The notes under the pieces were generated by a model, which was not told where the DNA came from, made no database searches, and worked only from the letters and a program-made list of their open reading frames with translations. A stretch of 64,000 nucleotides of DNA from Ligula intestinalis (taxonomy: Eukaryota; Platyhelminthes; Cestoda; Diphyllobothriidea; Diphyllobothriidae): NCBI GenBank assembly GCA_036362985.1, contig JAYGXS010000007.1, positions 10,780,558 through 10,844,557 on the forward strand, given 5' to 3'. Shown one piece after another: positions 48,246-58,305 of this stretch (its first letter is position 1; each line of letters starts with the position of its first letter). Both the position numbers and the translations under genes were made by a program.

Positions 48246-48689
48246 CATAGGGTGGAACAAATCGCACAATCCGTGCTTCATATAGTTGATTATTTAAATC
48301 AAATACTATTTAAAAGATCGGCAAAACTGCCTCGTAGGGCGCACTTAATATCTATTCTTCCTGCATATTTTGATCAAACACTATATTCTAGGTTATTGAG
48401 TGCATATGAATATTTCATTGTAAAGGAAAAGATCACAAATAATAAACGAAAGAAACTTATATTCGCTTAAACGTACTAAAAAGAATCAAGTCCATCGATT
48501 TAAACTCCCATAAACTGTCCAGGATGCTTATGCCAGTTGAGGGACCTGCAACCTTATGTTGGCGGAATTAACCGAAAAATTGGAAATTCGACCATATATT
48601 GGCGGAAGTTAACCAAAAAGGGAAAGTGGGGTTACTGAAAATGGAAATGTAGGTTATTATTAGACAAAGGCAGAAACGACCTCTAAGGA

Positions 48690-48815
48690 CAGACCATTCA
48701 AATAATTTTTATGAAGCCAACGTTTGCTGCGGCTATCCGACCTTGCACCTTAGCAAGATTTAGCAAACACGTGTTTTCAGCACTTCTTCATCAGGCCAAT
48801 ACAGTTGCGGAGACT
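48690..48815 (-). ncRNA. Weak hammerhead-like candidate
   Basis: The minus strand from 48,812 reads CTGATGA, AGAAGTGCT, GAAAACACGTGTTT, so the core words CUGAUGA and GAAA occur at about the right spacing with an ACACGTGTTT palindrome after them. Stem II is poor. I treat it as a lead only. Confidence 0.2.
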
Positions 48816-49317
48816 AAAATTATCAGTTATGTGTAGTGTTTAAATGGCTCTAGGGAGGAGGGGGTGTAATGAGTAATCGCAGTGTTCTCTCGCCTCACTC
48901 ATGCTGGCGCCAGCTTTTTCAGGAGGTTGGGTCCGGCGAGCAGGGGAGAGGGAAGGAGGATGTTCTCACGGTCGGCGTGCATGGTTTCGGACGGCGTGTG
49001 TTCGGGCGGCTTGGCATTACTTGTGAAGCTGGCCAAGGTAGGCAGACTGCGGCTACCAGCGTCTTTTGACTGCAGAGAGTGGGCTTTGCTAAACGAAATG
49101 CCTCTGTTTCGGCTGAAGCGAGCACCTGTTTGCCAAATAGGCTTTTCAAAGTAAACATGGGAATATTTTCAAAACCTAAACACGAGTTAGCAACGTGTTC
49201 TGCGCGTAAATGCCACCTGCCGATTTACGATGTTCTGTCGGGCAGCAGCAATTTAACTTGATTCTTTTTTATACGAATTCATGCATACTACTTTAATCCT
49301 TTACCAACCGAACGAGG

Positions 49318-49395
49318 AAAAGGAAAGGCCATTTCTGGCTCATTAGCCGTCACCAGACAGCCGAAGTCATACCAGCCAGTCAGCCAGTTGTAAAT
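49318..49395 (+). repeat. Dispersed repeat tail, second copy
   Basis: TTTCTGGCTCATTAGCCGTC followed by a CATACCAGCCAGTCAGCCAG-like run matches 22,955-23,020. Confidence 0.5.
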
Positions 49396-49644
49396 CGCTC
49401 CTACTCTATTTTCCGAATCTCTAGAAAAATGTTCATCTGACCGGGAATAGAATTTACGTCAATGATCGAGCACGGTCGTATCTGTAAGGGACTTAGCCTG
49501 ACCAAATTACAGCAACCCTGCAGGCGCTCCTGAGGCGTCGTGCCTGCCACCGACTGCCAAAATGATTCCTTTGTCAATGAGAACTGCCTTTAAGGTCATA
49601 TGTCTTCACTGTGGTTGTGCCCACGCAATGACTGTTCCATACGC

Positions 49645-50080
49645 GATGAACTAAACATCTGGAGAGGACACAGACGCACGCGAGCCTACGCGCGTGCTAA
49701 CTGGCAGCAGTTCCTCAAGGGCTACCTAGGTTTGCCATGGCAGGCAACCTTATCCCAATGCGCCCAATCAGACCACAAGCGAACGCAATTCACAATCATG
49801 TATAAGCCACTGTCACCTCTCAGACAGCGAGTTGCACACGGACTGCCAAGGACACCGCCATTTTGCTCCCGACTACCGGCTAGGTGCCAAGATAGGACAA
49901 CCGCGCGCTGGAGATCAACCAGCGGAAACAGCCACCTGAGAAAGTTACTCCGGACTTTGAACACAATAAACTCCCATCTGGGTGGATTCCAAAGTTACGC
50001 CCTTCTTATTGTGTTCTTCCTTGGGGATTCGGAAGGGCATTATTAGACGACGACACCACTGAAGTCACGCCATACCGTGT
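49645..50080. repeat. LTR-like dispersed repeat, copy 2
   Basis: Collinear with 35,890-36,290. It has ATCTGGAGAGGACACAGACG at the left, CTGGAGATCAACCAGCGG, ACACAATAAA, and TTCTTCCTTGGGGATT at the right. The 148-codon ORF running through it (49,600-50,046) is not conserved in copy 1, so I do not call it a gene. Confidence 0.6.
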
Positions 50081-50114
50081 GCCGTGAATTTAATCATGCT
50101 TGGAGCGAGTTTAC

Positions 50115-50275
50115 CTGCTGTGGCGACGTAGTTCAAGTGGTAGAATTTTGGCTGCGTAAAGGCCTTCCATGCTATGCGGGTTCGACCCCACCGACGCCGC
50201 GAGCTTTTTCACAATTGGGTCAACCAACTTCATCAAATCTGCCAGCCAAAACGCCCTAAATAACAAAAACAAAGG
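50115..50275 (+). repeat. tRNA-derived SINE copy 2
   Basis: A tRNA-like head (GTAGTTCAAGTGGTAGAATT as A box and D-arm, GCGGGTTCGACCCCACC as a good B box) is followed by GCTTTTTCACAATTGGGTCA, the same body as at 23,050-23,255 on the minus strand. Confidence 0.75.
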
Positions 50276-51065
50276 TAGTATGCCGAGCCAACGGCAAGAG
50301 GGCCAAATTTTTTGCTAGGAAGATGGTCCTCGACTGGCCATTTGCGAAGGACTGGTAATCACTTACAACCCAACAACAACAGTATGCGTTTTTATCATTA
50401 ATTTTGCTTGCCTTTATATATTCAAATATATATTTTTTGGGTGTGACCTACCTTTGTATCTTGGTGATGCTGGTATTTTTGGGGAAAAGGCAGTTCCCGG
50501 AGTTAAGCCTCAGATCATCCGTATAAGTTCCTTATCACTTGATTATTTGGTCTAGCAATCAACGCCTTATTTTAGCAGTAGGTAATTTGAGGACCAATTA
50601 TTTGAGTTTATTTATCTCATTTGACCGTATATAACTTTACAAAACTAAATAATAAACAAAAAGCTGAACTAAGATGGAAACGTTAAAACTGATAGCAGCC
50701 ACATGACTCGGGGCTAAGGAAATCTAAGGTGGTAGACCAACGTTACTCTTACCGAAAAGCCCTTTTCGGTGAGTTTTCATGAGAGGCGGAACTCATTGAC
50801 GTTTTAGCTGACGACAAAATTGCAAATTTCATGCGCTGATTCGCTTAGGCTTTGCAAATCCGCGTGGAGTCTAGAAGTTATTACGTAGCACAGCGTGGCC
50901 AGCTAAAATCTTCCAATATCAGTCTAAGTTTCAGCATTTGGATGGTTTAACTCGTCAGACAGCCAACATTTTCCGTTTATAGGATTTTTCCCCGTTGTGT
51001 TTTCGGCCATAACACCTCTGTCGAATTGAAGTGAATTTTCGCATCCTAGGGGTATTTAAAGGTAA

Positions 51066-51215
51066 AAAAGACGAAGAAGAACAAAAAGAAGAAAAAAAAA
51101 GAAAAAGAAGACGAAAAGAAGAAGAAGAAGAAGAAGAAGAAGAAGACGAAAGAAGAAGAAGAAGAAGAAGAAGAAAAAGAAAAAGAAGAAGAAGAAGAAG
51201 CAAAAGAAGGCACGC
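51066..51215. repeat. GAA-rich purine tract
   Basis: About 150 bp of GAA/GAAGAC/GAAAAA units, all purine on the plus strand apart from a few C, followed by non-repetitive sequence. Long pure GAA tracts can form triplex DNA. No gene is implied by the poly-Glu/Arg/Lys frames. Confidence 0.9.
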
Positions 51216-51329
51216 CGAGCAACGGAATCATGATTTTATTCGTCTCCATTTTATAGCTCTTTCTAGAGTAAATCGTTAGGGGTGAAAGCGTCAACGGAAA
51301 GACAAGCAACAGTTATAGGGGCAGTGGGC

Positions 51330-51530
51330 TGCTCAGCAAATAGTGACCTGTGTCCGGAGATATCTGCGCAGGCCAGCGTCCGATCGATAAATCGAACAGG
51401 CCAGCTTTAAATCAATTCTGGACCTGTCTTGTTGCCGGCGTGGGCGATTATTCTCGCAGCTGCAAAGTTAAACTCACGACCCGTCTCGTAGGTCTGGGCA
51501 GCCACTTCTGATAATGCGTCAGCCCGTCTA
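51330..51530. repeat. Dispersed repeat with ATCGAT palindrome, copy 2
   Basis: It has GTCCGATCGATAAATCGAAC near 51,378 and AACTCACGACCCGTCTCGTA near 51,471, matching positions in the copies at 1,430 and 62,050. Confidence 0.5.
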
Positions 51531-52241
51531 ACAGCCCACTGATGTTCACGCATGCGTGTATCAAAGCATGCGTCCAGTCTGTCCTGTGGTATTTTGGGGA
51601 CAGTTTGGTACAGTAATTTAATCGGTCCTTGATTTTCGTGACTCAGCTGCGCCTGTGTGCCACTCCGAGGCCTAGTCCCACAGCAATGCGCTCAGTCACT
51701 TCTAACACGTCTTTGCTGTATGGCAGCGCATCGCACGGTCTGATTCTGTTTGAGTTCTCTAAGGGTTATCAGGCTTTTGGATAAACACTCCGCATAAACT
51801 GGTCGTGGAGGTATCGGTCTTCATGTGCCTTTTCTTCCTGGTTACTGCAGTGATTCTGGAATCTTTTGAACCGTGTTCTCACGCAGCTTTGTTTTTCAGG
51901 CGAATAAAACAATTATTCCGGTGATCGATTGTTGTCCCTCTTCTTGCCCGTAGTTTACTTTCACGGTGCGCCTCGTGTCCAGCAATCAATTGGTGCAATT
52001 TAGCGACGCGCGTGCATCATTCAAAGCTATAACCCGAGGCTAGCGAAAAGACACACCCATTCGACGCTGGCAGAAAAATAGACGTGCGCTCCAACGATGA
52101 AAATGCGAAAAAATTTTTAATCGACAGAATAAATAACACTTGGTCTCAAGAATTGCCCTATATTTTTCTTCTTCCTCTTCCGGAGATGGTGAGGGCAATA
52201 TTTTACCTGGACCTCGATTGTTTGCGCATAGTAATATAAAT

Positions 52242-52455
52242 ATAGATATATACGCAGAAGGGCATTACCAGCAAAGACATGGGACACTAGGAAGGCCTTT
52301 TATGCCTTATTTGCAGTCATCTGCTAGGCCGTCAAAGGTTAGGACGTTCGCCCTGACCAGAGAGATTGCAAGCCGATGACGCCTCACAAGGCAGAAAAGA
52401 CCTTCTTAGTGTCCCATGTCTTTGCTGCAAAGGTCCTTCTGCCTATATCCTAGCC
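52242..52455. mobile_element. MITE-like foldback element
   Basis: The left arm 52,254-52,309 (GCAGAAGGGCATTACCAGCA, AAGACATGGGACACTAGGAA, GGCCTTTTATGCC) and right arm 52,387-52,442 are near-perfect inverted repeats around a roughly 77-bp loop. The perfect core is AGCAAAGACATGGGACACTA. Short TATA-rich text flanks both ends. There is no coding capacity, so it looks like a non-autonomous foldback or MITE. Confidence 0.8.
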
Positions 52456-53224
52456 ACCTCGCGGTGTAGGCTAAAGAGATAGCTCTAATAGCAACATTGA
52501 CGGACGAGTGGGTCATCTGACAGATCGGTGTACGCATATCTGCCACTATATATATGTATATCTGGTGGAGACTTCACACAGTACTCCCAGACAGAAGGGA
52601 AATATTTGGCCTCGTCATTTCGTTAGATTTCATTTTAATTCATGTAGCATCGACTGAAGAATGAAGTCAATTTAGTTAAGTGTTAGTATAAAATAGAAGG
52701 CAGGAATCTCAAAAAACGTACAAACGAGAACGTAGTTCTTCGAAAAAAGAACGAACGCCTTTCATTAAGTAAAGTTTTTCAGTATATTGTCCATAATCTG
52801 AAGACGAGCTAGAGACCAGTATCAAATAAATATGCATTTATTTATTTTGCCAGAAAATTTAATTTCTTTCTAAGGTATATATGTAAATAAAACGATTTAA
52901 AATAGCAAACTATCAAATTAGTAAACAAACGTGGCCCGTGGAACATAAGCTTTTGGAGCATTTTCGTTATTTGTCCTACATCTCAACAACAGGGTTAAAG
53001 AATGCAGGAAATAACCAGTTTAGTGCAGGCAGCATCATGGGTTCAACAAGCAAGGTGTTTCGAAAGGTATCCAGTCACCACAAATAATAAGTTGAGCTGT
53101 CGAACGACAGCTAAAGTGCATTGCGGAACAAAACATAATTGCTAGAATACAGATAAGAGCAGGCAGGCGAACGCACGTGCAGGGAACACGAATATAACAC
53201 AAGGCAAGCGGCAGCGCAATTTTA

Positions 53225-53400
53225 CTCAAGGCCCACGGAAAACTAAGCATGGTACTCTGACGATGGAAACGAGCGTACTTTTGAAACGTCAGTTCAAATA
53301 CAATTTGGTCCACGAACCCGCCCCCACTTCCTTTTCTGTGGGAGGTGATGAACGCGATAACCCCGAATATTTAGGCATATCAATTTATGCTGTGGGCGTG
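53225..53400 (+). repeat. Hammerhead-bearing dispersed repeat, copy 1
   Basis: It shares the order CGATGGAA...GCGTAC, TTTTGAAACGTCAG, AAATACAATTTGGTCC, GGGAGG-TGATGAA with 55,940-56,060. A hammerhead-like core (53,257-53,292) lies at its start. Confidence 0.6.
53257..53292 (+). ncRNA. Hammerhead-ribozyme-like core, second type
   Basis: The plus strand reads CTGACGA, an A-rich/T-rich arm pair (GGAAA...CTTTT) and GAAACGTCAG. The core words CUGANGA and GAAAC are intact. Stem II is imperfect, so activity is uncertain. The sequence around it differs from the Penelope type at 4,868, so a different element family is likely. Confidence 0.45.
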
Positions 53401-53639
53401 CAGCCCTGCCCTCAGCATGCAAATAGGAGAATTTTGCGAGGCGAATGTCATTCACCTACGCTCAGCTGAAATTCCTGCATCGGTGCCTTGAGGAGAACGT
53501 CTCACCAAAATGCCTGGGCTGTAGACCGCCCCTAACAACTGAGTTATGTCAATAAACAATGGCAGAAATGTAGAAGGACCTGGTCTTTATAATGATACGG
53601 GACGGCCACGACCGCATTCAAAAATATCAATGACTGATT

Positions 53640-53868
53640 GAACAGCACTCATCAACGTACCGCTCGATCTTTACGGCACACGAACTGGAGACGCTTGAAG
53701 TCGCAATTCTGAACAGTGCACGGCGTCACCGAAAGGTACGGGACGACCAGTCGGCTGTGAAGTTCGAAAAAATCTGTCCACCAAAGCACCAGTCTTCTGA
53801 TGGGGTTCTGGTCCACAACCAAACTTTTGACGAATATGCACTACGATATGGAAGAATTCCAACCTAGG
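53640..53868 (+). other. Unassigned open frame without ATG, possible exon
   Basis: The plus frame from about 53,642 is open for about 76 codons and reads RSIFTAHELETLEVAILNSA, RRHRKVRDDQSAVKFEKICP and DGVLVHNQTFDEYALRYGRI before a stop at 53,865. The composition looks protein-like (charged, balanced). An AG lies just upstream (TGATTGAACAG). I do not recognise it. It could be a host exon, an old transposon fragment or chance. Confidence 0.3.
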
Positions 53869-54254
53869 TTAAAAAGAAGTGTTAAAAACATCTCTTCTAG
53901 AACCGGATAAATTTAGTCAAAAATTGTTCAGACGCACGTAAGGCCACTTTCAGAAAGAAGGAATTATTTATGCATTAAAGATTATGTTTAGCTAAACTGT
54001 GAAGCTGTTTACACAAAATGCAGTAAAAAACGTTTTGGTCGCACTTTTTTTGCCGCATCGCCTACATGGCGATTAAGGAAAATGCCCATGTATTTCACTG
54101 TGAAGGTACTGCAAAACAGCCCTCGTTTTATGTAACTCATGTAGAAATATACTTTTTATAACCTGTATGTTCCGATTATGCGTTATTTATAAAAGGGAAC
54201 CGACAAAAGAACAGTAATTATTTCAAATTATAGCCATAGATGGTCACTCTTTTT

Positions 54255-55340
54255 ACATTTGCAAGCTTATGGCAGATCCTGGAAATAATCTACTATGGCG
54301 AAAAATAATCCACTAAAAAGAGATAAGAAAGTTCTTTCGGTTCCAATCAATTTGACTCATTTATCTTCAGGTAAACTTCCAAAAAAAATTCAAAATTCTC
54401 CAATTTCAGTTTGACCTTACTTTGGAAAAAGGTGACGCACACAGAAATTCGTCAGCCGAATATCTAATTAAGTCACATTTAAAGAGGTGATCTATTATAG
54501 AAGGTTTTTTAATAATCTTAGGAATAACAATATCACAGTTATGTTGCGGACGTTCTTTATGCTAGTATATGGGGTTTGCTGTTTTCAGGCATTTCTAAAT
54601 ATGATCCACATAGCCATCCTCATAAGAACTTTTATCCAAAAACTCATTTTTCCGGTAAATGTTATTGAGTTCTGTGTTATTCTTAAGATTTTGATGAAAA
54701 CGTCGAACGGTACACTTGAAGACACTGGAAATGCTAGAAATTTTACCAGAATTTAAGGGACGATATTAAATAAATAGTTATCTGGAAAGTCGGCATCCAA
54801 AGAGGTATAATTCGGTAGAAGAAGGTTTTTGGTAAAATGTTGTTTAAAAGGTGAATTTTTGACGCTGGCTCACTAGGTCGCCATCAGACGGATGAGAATC
54901 ATAGAAACTGTTTCGTACGATTCCCATCCGTGTGATGACGACCTGGTTAGCCAGTATCGAAAATTCACTCAATAAGCAACATTTTTCCAACGAAATTCTT
55001 CCGAAATAGTTGTATATTAATGGTAATATTTATAAAAAATGGTTAAAGAAAGGCGTTGCGTTCAGTTTTCAACCTGGGAAAAAACTTAAATTCATTTTTC
55101 TAATTTACAGCTATTTTACTTCTCTGGAACGTAGAGATCATCGGGAAAATTTTATTTTTCTTAACGAACACCTGGTACTTCTTTGATTTCTTTTAAGTAC
55201 CTAATATGGCTTATGTGGTTCATTATTACTTTAAGTTTTCGCAAATGCGTTCACAGCGGTATGCGAGTTATGATCAAATTTTTAAAAACTTAGGCATTTT
55301 GCATGCAGAATTTGACATGCTGTATATCGGGCAAATAATT
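54255..55340. repeat. Dispersed AT-rich repeat, copy 1, carrying a foldback
   Basis: Collinear with 61,090-61,850 (same orientation). Shared blocks are AAGTTCTTTC, CTTTGGAAAAAGGTGACG against CTTGGAAAAAGATAGCG, AATATCTAATTAA, and GTTATGTTGCGGACGTT against ATCATACTGTGGACGTT. This copy has an extra roughly 150-bp hairpin at 54,836-54,986. Confidence 0.65.
54836..54986. mobile_element. Foldback insertion
   Basis: The left arm 54,836-54,900 (AAATGTTG..., TGACGCTGGCTCACTAGGTC, ATCAGACGGATGAGAATC) pairs with the right arm 54,919-54,986 (GATTCCCATCCGTGTGATGA, GACCTGGTTAGCCAGTATCG, ...CAACATTT). Pairing is imperfect over about 65 bp with an 18-bp loop. The paralogous repeat at 61,090 lacks it, so it probably arrived as an insertion. 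Confidence 0.75.
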
Positions 55341-55939
55341 CTAAAATGATTAATTGCATGACTTTAAGGCGAGTGGCCGAACCATTTTTTTTAGGGTTAA
55401 ATGCAAAATATCAATGAACATTTGAGTCGAAGACAATCAACTACTGGAGAGTAGTCACGTAAATCTATAAGCAAGTAGTACTAAATATGTTATACCATAC
55501 TCCCGACCGACAAATTAGCTTAAGGCGGATTTTTCTGCTTCCGCATGTCGCAGCAACGAGTTCAGTTAGTTAGTGCTTCAACAGGCTAAAGTCAAACACG
55601 GTGACTTGCGCGTTAATTAGTTTTGGATGATAGTAGACTTGCGCTGCACACTTAACAGAGCCATAGACCTTCATCCCGCCTACCAAACACTCCGCACAAG
55701 GCTAACATCTGCTCAGAATGGAGCGATAGGAAACTAAGCAGGGCTGACAGCCGGCAGCCGCGAGCAGAGAAGGTGGAAACGCTCGGGAGGCACACAAACG
55801 ACTAAACACACCGCATGGAAGTGCCCGCGAGGGTGTGAACGATTCAACCAGCCACCAAAAATCGATTGCTGCAATTGACTGACACGTGGGCATCAGGCTA
55901 GCGTTTGGACACACTTACTAACACCAGCAGGAAAACAAT

Positions 55940-56060
55940 CACAACGCTTTGATGATGGAAGGGCGAAGGCTTTTGAAAAGTCAGCTAAAATACAACTTGG
56001 TCCCAGAAGTTGCCCCTTCTTACTCTTCCGGGAGGATGAAAGGAATGCACGCGTTTACCA
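55940..56060 (+). repeat. Hammerhead-bearing dispersed repeat, copy 2 (decayed core)
   Basis: TGATGATGGAAGGGCGAAGG, then TTTTGAAAAGTCAGC and AAATACAACTTGGTCC match 53,255-53,315. The GAAAC box has become GAAAA, so this copy should not cleave. Confidence 0.5.
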
Positions 56061-56880
56061 TGCATTTACCGAGGTGGGTAACATAACGGAAATCAAAAAC
56101 CCCAGAATGCTGTGGTCATAGGGTTTGTATGGGCAAGGCATAACGGAGGCGAGGAAGAGAAAATCAAAGAAATGTAGACAACAAAAACAGGAAAATTATT
56201 ATAAAGCAAGGGAAAGGTGTGCCTATGCGAGCAGAGGATATGCAAACACCTCTAAACAAGGAAATAACAAAAGCATTTAAGTACACACATTAATTTTATG
56301 AAGCAAGTAAAGAAAATTGTCCATTTTGGAATGTTACTGGAAGACAAGATAATAAAAATATTCCTCGAGCCTCTTCCCCAGTAGCAAAAGAATAACGTCT
56401 TGCTTCCAGACTGAGAGCCCAATTTCGCCCTTCGCGTTTCACGCCTACAGCGTTTTTGTTTTCAGTAAACGCTTATCGATCCGCTATCGAACTTCCGAGA
56501 TTTACGGAAAACGGTGAAAGCGGAAGGTTTAGTAGACACGGGCGGTTTAAGAAGTGCACCCCATATACCCCAACTCCAGCCATCTTTCTTACGGCACCAG
56601 TGGTAATAGGGGAGTTTTGGGGGTGGGGAAATAGGAAAGGCAGTGAAGGAGGTTTGTAGAAGTGAGCGTAAAGTGGAAAAATTTAGTTGAATTTCTTTCC
56701 CGCGTTTGCTGGGGGTAAGTTGTTCCGCATGGAGTTTGACGGTGTGTGCGGCGCTTCGCGCGTCTCACTATACTCATCTACCTCCAGAACGATAAGTTAG
56801 ATCTCCAGTAATTTAAAGCAGACGACTTGCCGACCACCATTTCCAGCCTTTCAGGAATTTCAAGAAATCCGCATCTTGAT
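56061..56880. other. Non-coding stretch, nothing supported
   Basis: AT-rich sequence with short ORFs and no family motif or repeat partner that I can see. Confidence 0.4.
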
Positions 56881-56884
56881 AATC

Positions 56885-57120
56885 GGGATGTTTCGCAATA
56901 TGTTAAACCATAATACAGATTAGAAAACTCTACAGATATAAATCAAAAACATTTCTAAATACACTAAAATCAAATGCATTTGATAGTTATTAAGGTATAT
57001 TCTACTGCCTATCCTAATTCGCAACCCATTAAATCCATATAACCACCGTTTTCCCAGGATAAAGTGCCAGGACTAGGGGTATATGAGATGCACTACTTAA
57101 ACTACTGTTGCCGTCTATAA
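56885..57120. repeat. Dispersed AT-rich repeat, copy 2
   Basis: Partner of 40,720-40,950 (see the shared blocks there), in the same orientation. Confidence 0.65.
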
Positions 57121-57825
57121 TTATGCTTTATTTCCATGCTCATTCTACTATCTTCGATCACTTCTAGTGCATAACTCGTTGCCCTATACTATACTAAGCA
57201 TGTGCTATAGCACCAACAGGGTAGCGCCCCAATGGTGGGTTGACAGCGTATTTTGGCCTCTCATGCTCCACCCTTCTTACCCTTACTACTAGTGATCGCG
57301 CATTACAGAATTCTGGTTCCATGGTGTTACCCATAGTAGATTGTTACCTGGATGACTTCCAAGCCTTCCCGATTATCTGTGTGACCTGATATTTCCTCGT
57401 CCGATCTAAAACAATGCCTTAGCCCCTGGATGCAAATAAAGGAATAACTGGAAAGTAAAATATTCTGCAGGATAAAAAGGGTCTAGCTCCTCCTCCTCCT
57501 AAGAAGTCTCGACAAACGACCGTGGCAGTTTAGCAACATAAACGCATCCATAACACTTGAGAATTCTTTCATTAAACCCTAATGCTGCCTTTGGATAAAT
57601 TTGCAACGTGTCGGAGGACAATACTACCCCTTCCGAGAACCCGACCCTGGCGTAGCCGAGGTAACAACCCGTTTGTCTTGCCCGACAGTATCTCATTTAC
57701 ATTCGGTAGGTCTTACAATATTCAAATCGTTGCCGCAGAAGGCTCTTGTACTCCCCTCCCTACCCAACCACTCTCGCGTCGGCAGCTTCAGAAGACACAC
57801 ATGTAATATGCACTGTGCAAGAGAC

Positions 57826-58305
57826 TTTATTCAAAGCGGATAGCTTGATGGGCGGGTTGTTTCAGCAACACCAACGTATTTATTGGCACATACAGTGCAG
57901 GCAATATACTTCATAAAGGCAAACAGGTCGGGGGTGGGGATAATATACAGAGGTTTGGCGGCAAGGAAAGCAACCAGGGTTTGGGTGTGTGTGTGTGTCT
58001 GTGTGTGGTGAGCTATCCACCGGTACAGTTTTAGCTCTACCCAATCACCGATAGTGACTGGGACTCAGTTTGAGGCCCCACAAGAGACGGATAGTAGGGG
58101 GAGTTGGGGAAGGAGACCTCGTTCCTGCCTGATTGATGAAGGCTGTAGAGGGTTAGAGAGTTAGATTTCCACAGGTTAAAGTAGATAATAACGTGTTTAC
58201 TGACCCGGAGGTGGAGAGGGGGGCATTCATCTGCTGTTGGCGGAGAAGCCACGATACGAGCGAGAGAGCTCGGCGCTGATACGTGCGTATCATCATCATC
58301 ATCAT
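57826..58305 (-). other. Probable 3' untranslated region of the Notch gene
   Basis: Between the Notch stop codon (58,306) and two minus-strand AATAAA signals (57,879-57,884 and 57,826-57,831). It contains a GT run at 57,984-58,007 on the plus strand and an ATC run at about 58,288-58,306 right beside the stop codon. The actual cleavage site cannot be seen. Confidence 0.45.

Noticed and set aside
49600..50046. 148-codon ORF as a host gene
   Set aside because: It lies in the LTR-like repeat and the frame is not kept in the copy at 35,890-36,290.
50140..50205. Functional tRNA gene
   Set aside because: The head is joined to the same body as the 23-kb copy, which marks a SINE.
51031..51309. Glu/Arg/Lys-rich and Ser/Phe-rich frames
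   Set aside because: They are translations of the GAA tract and its complement.
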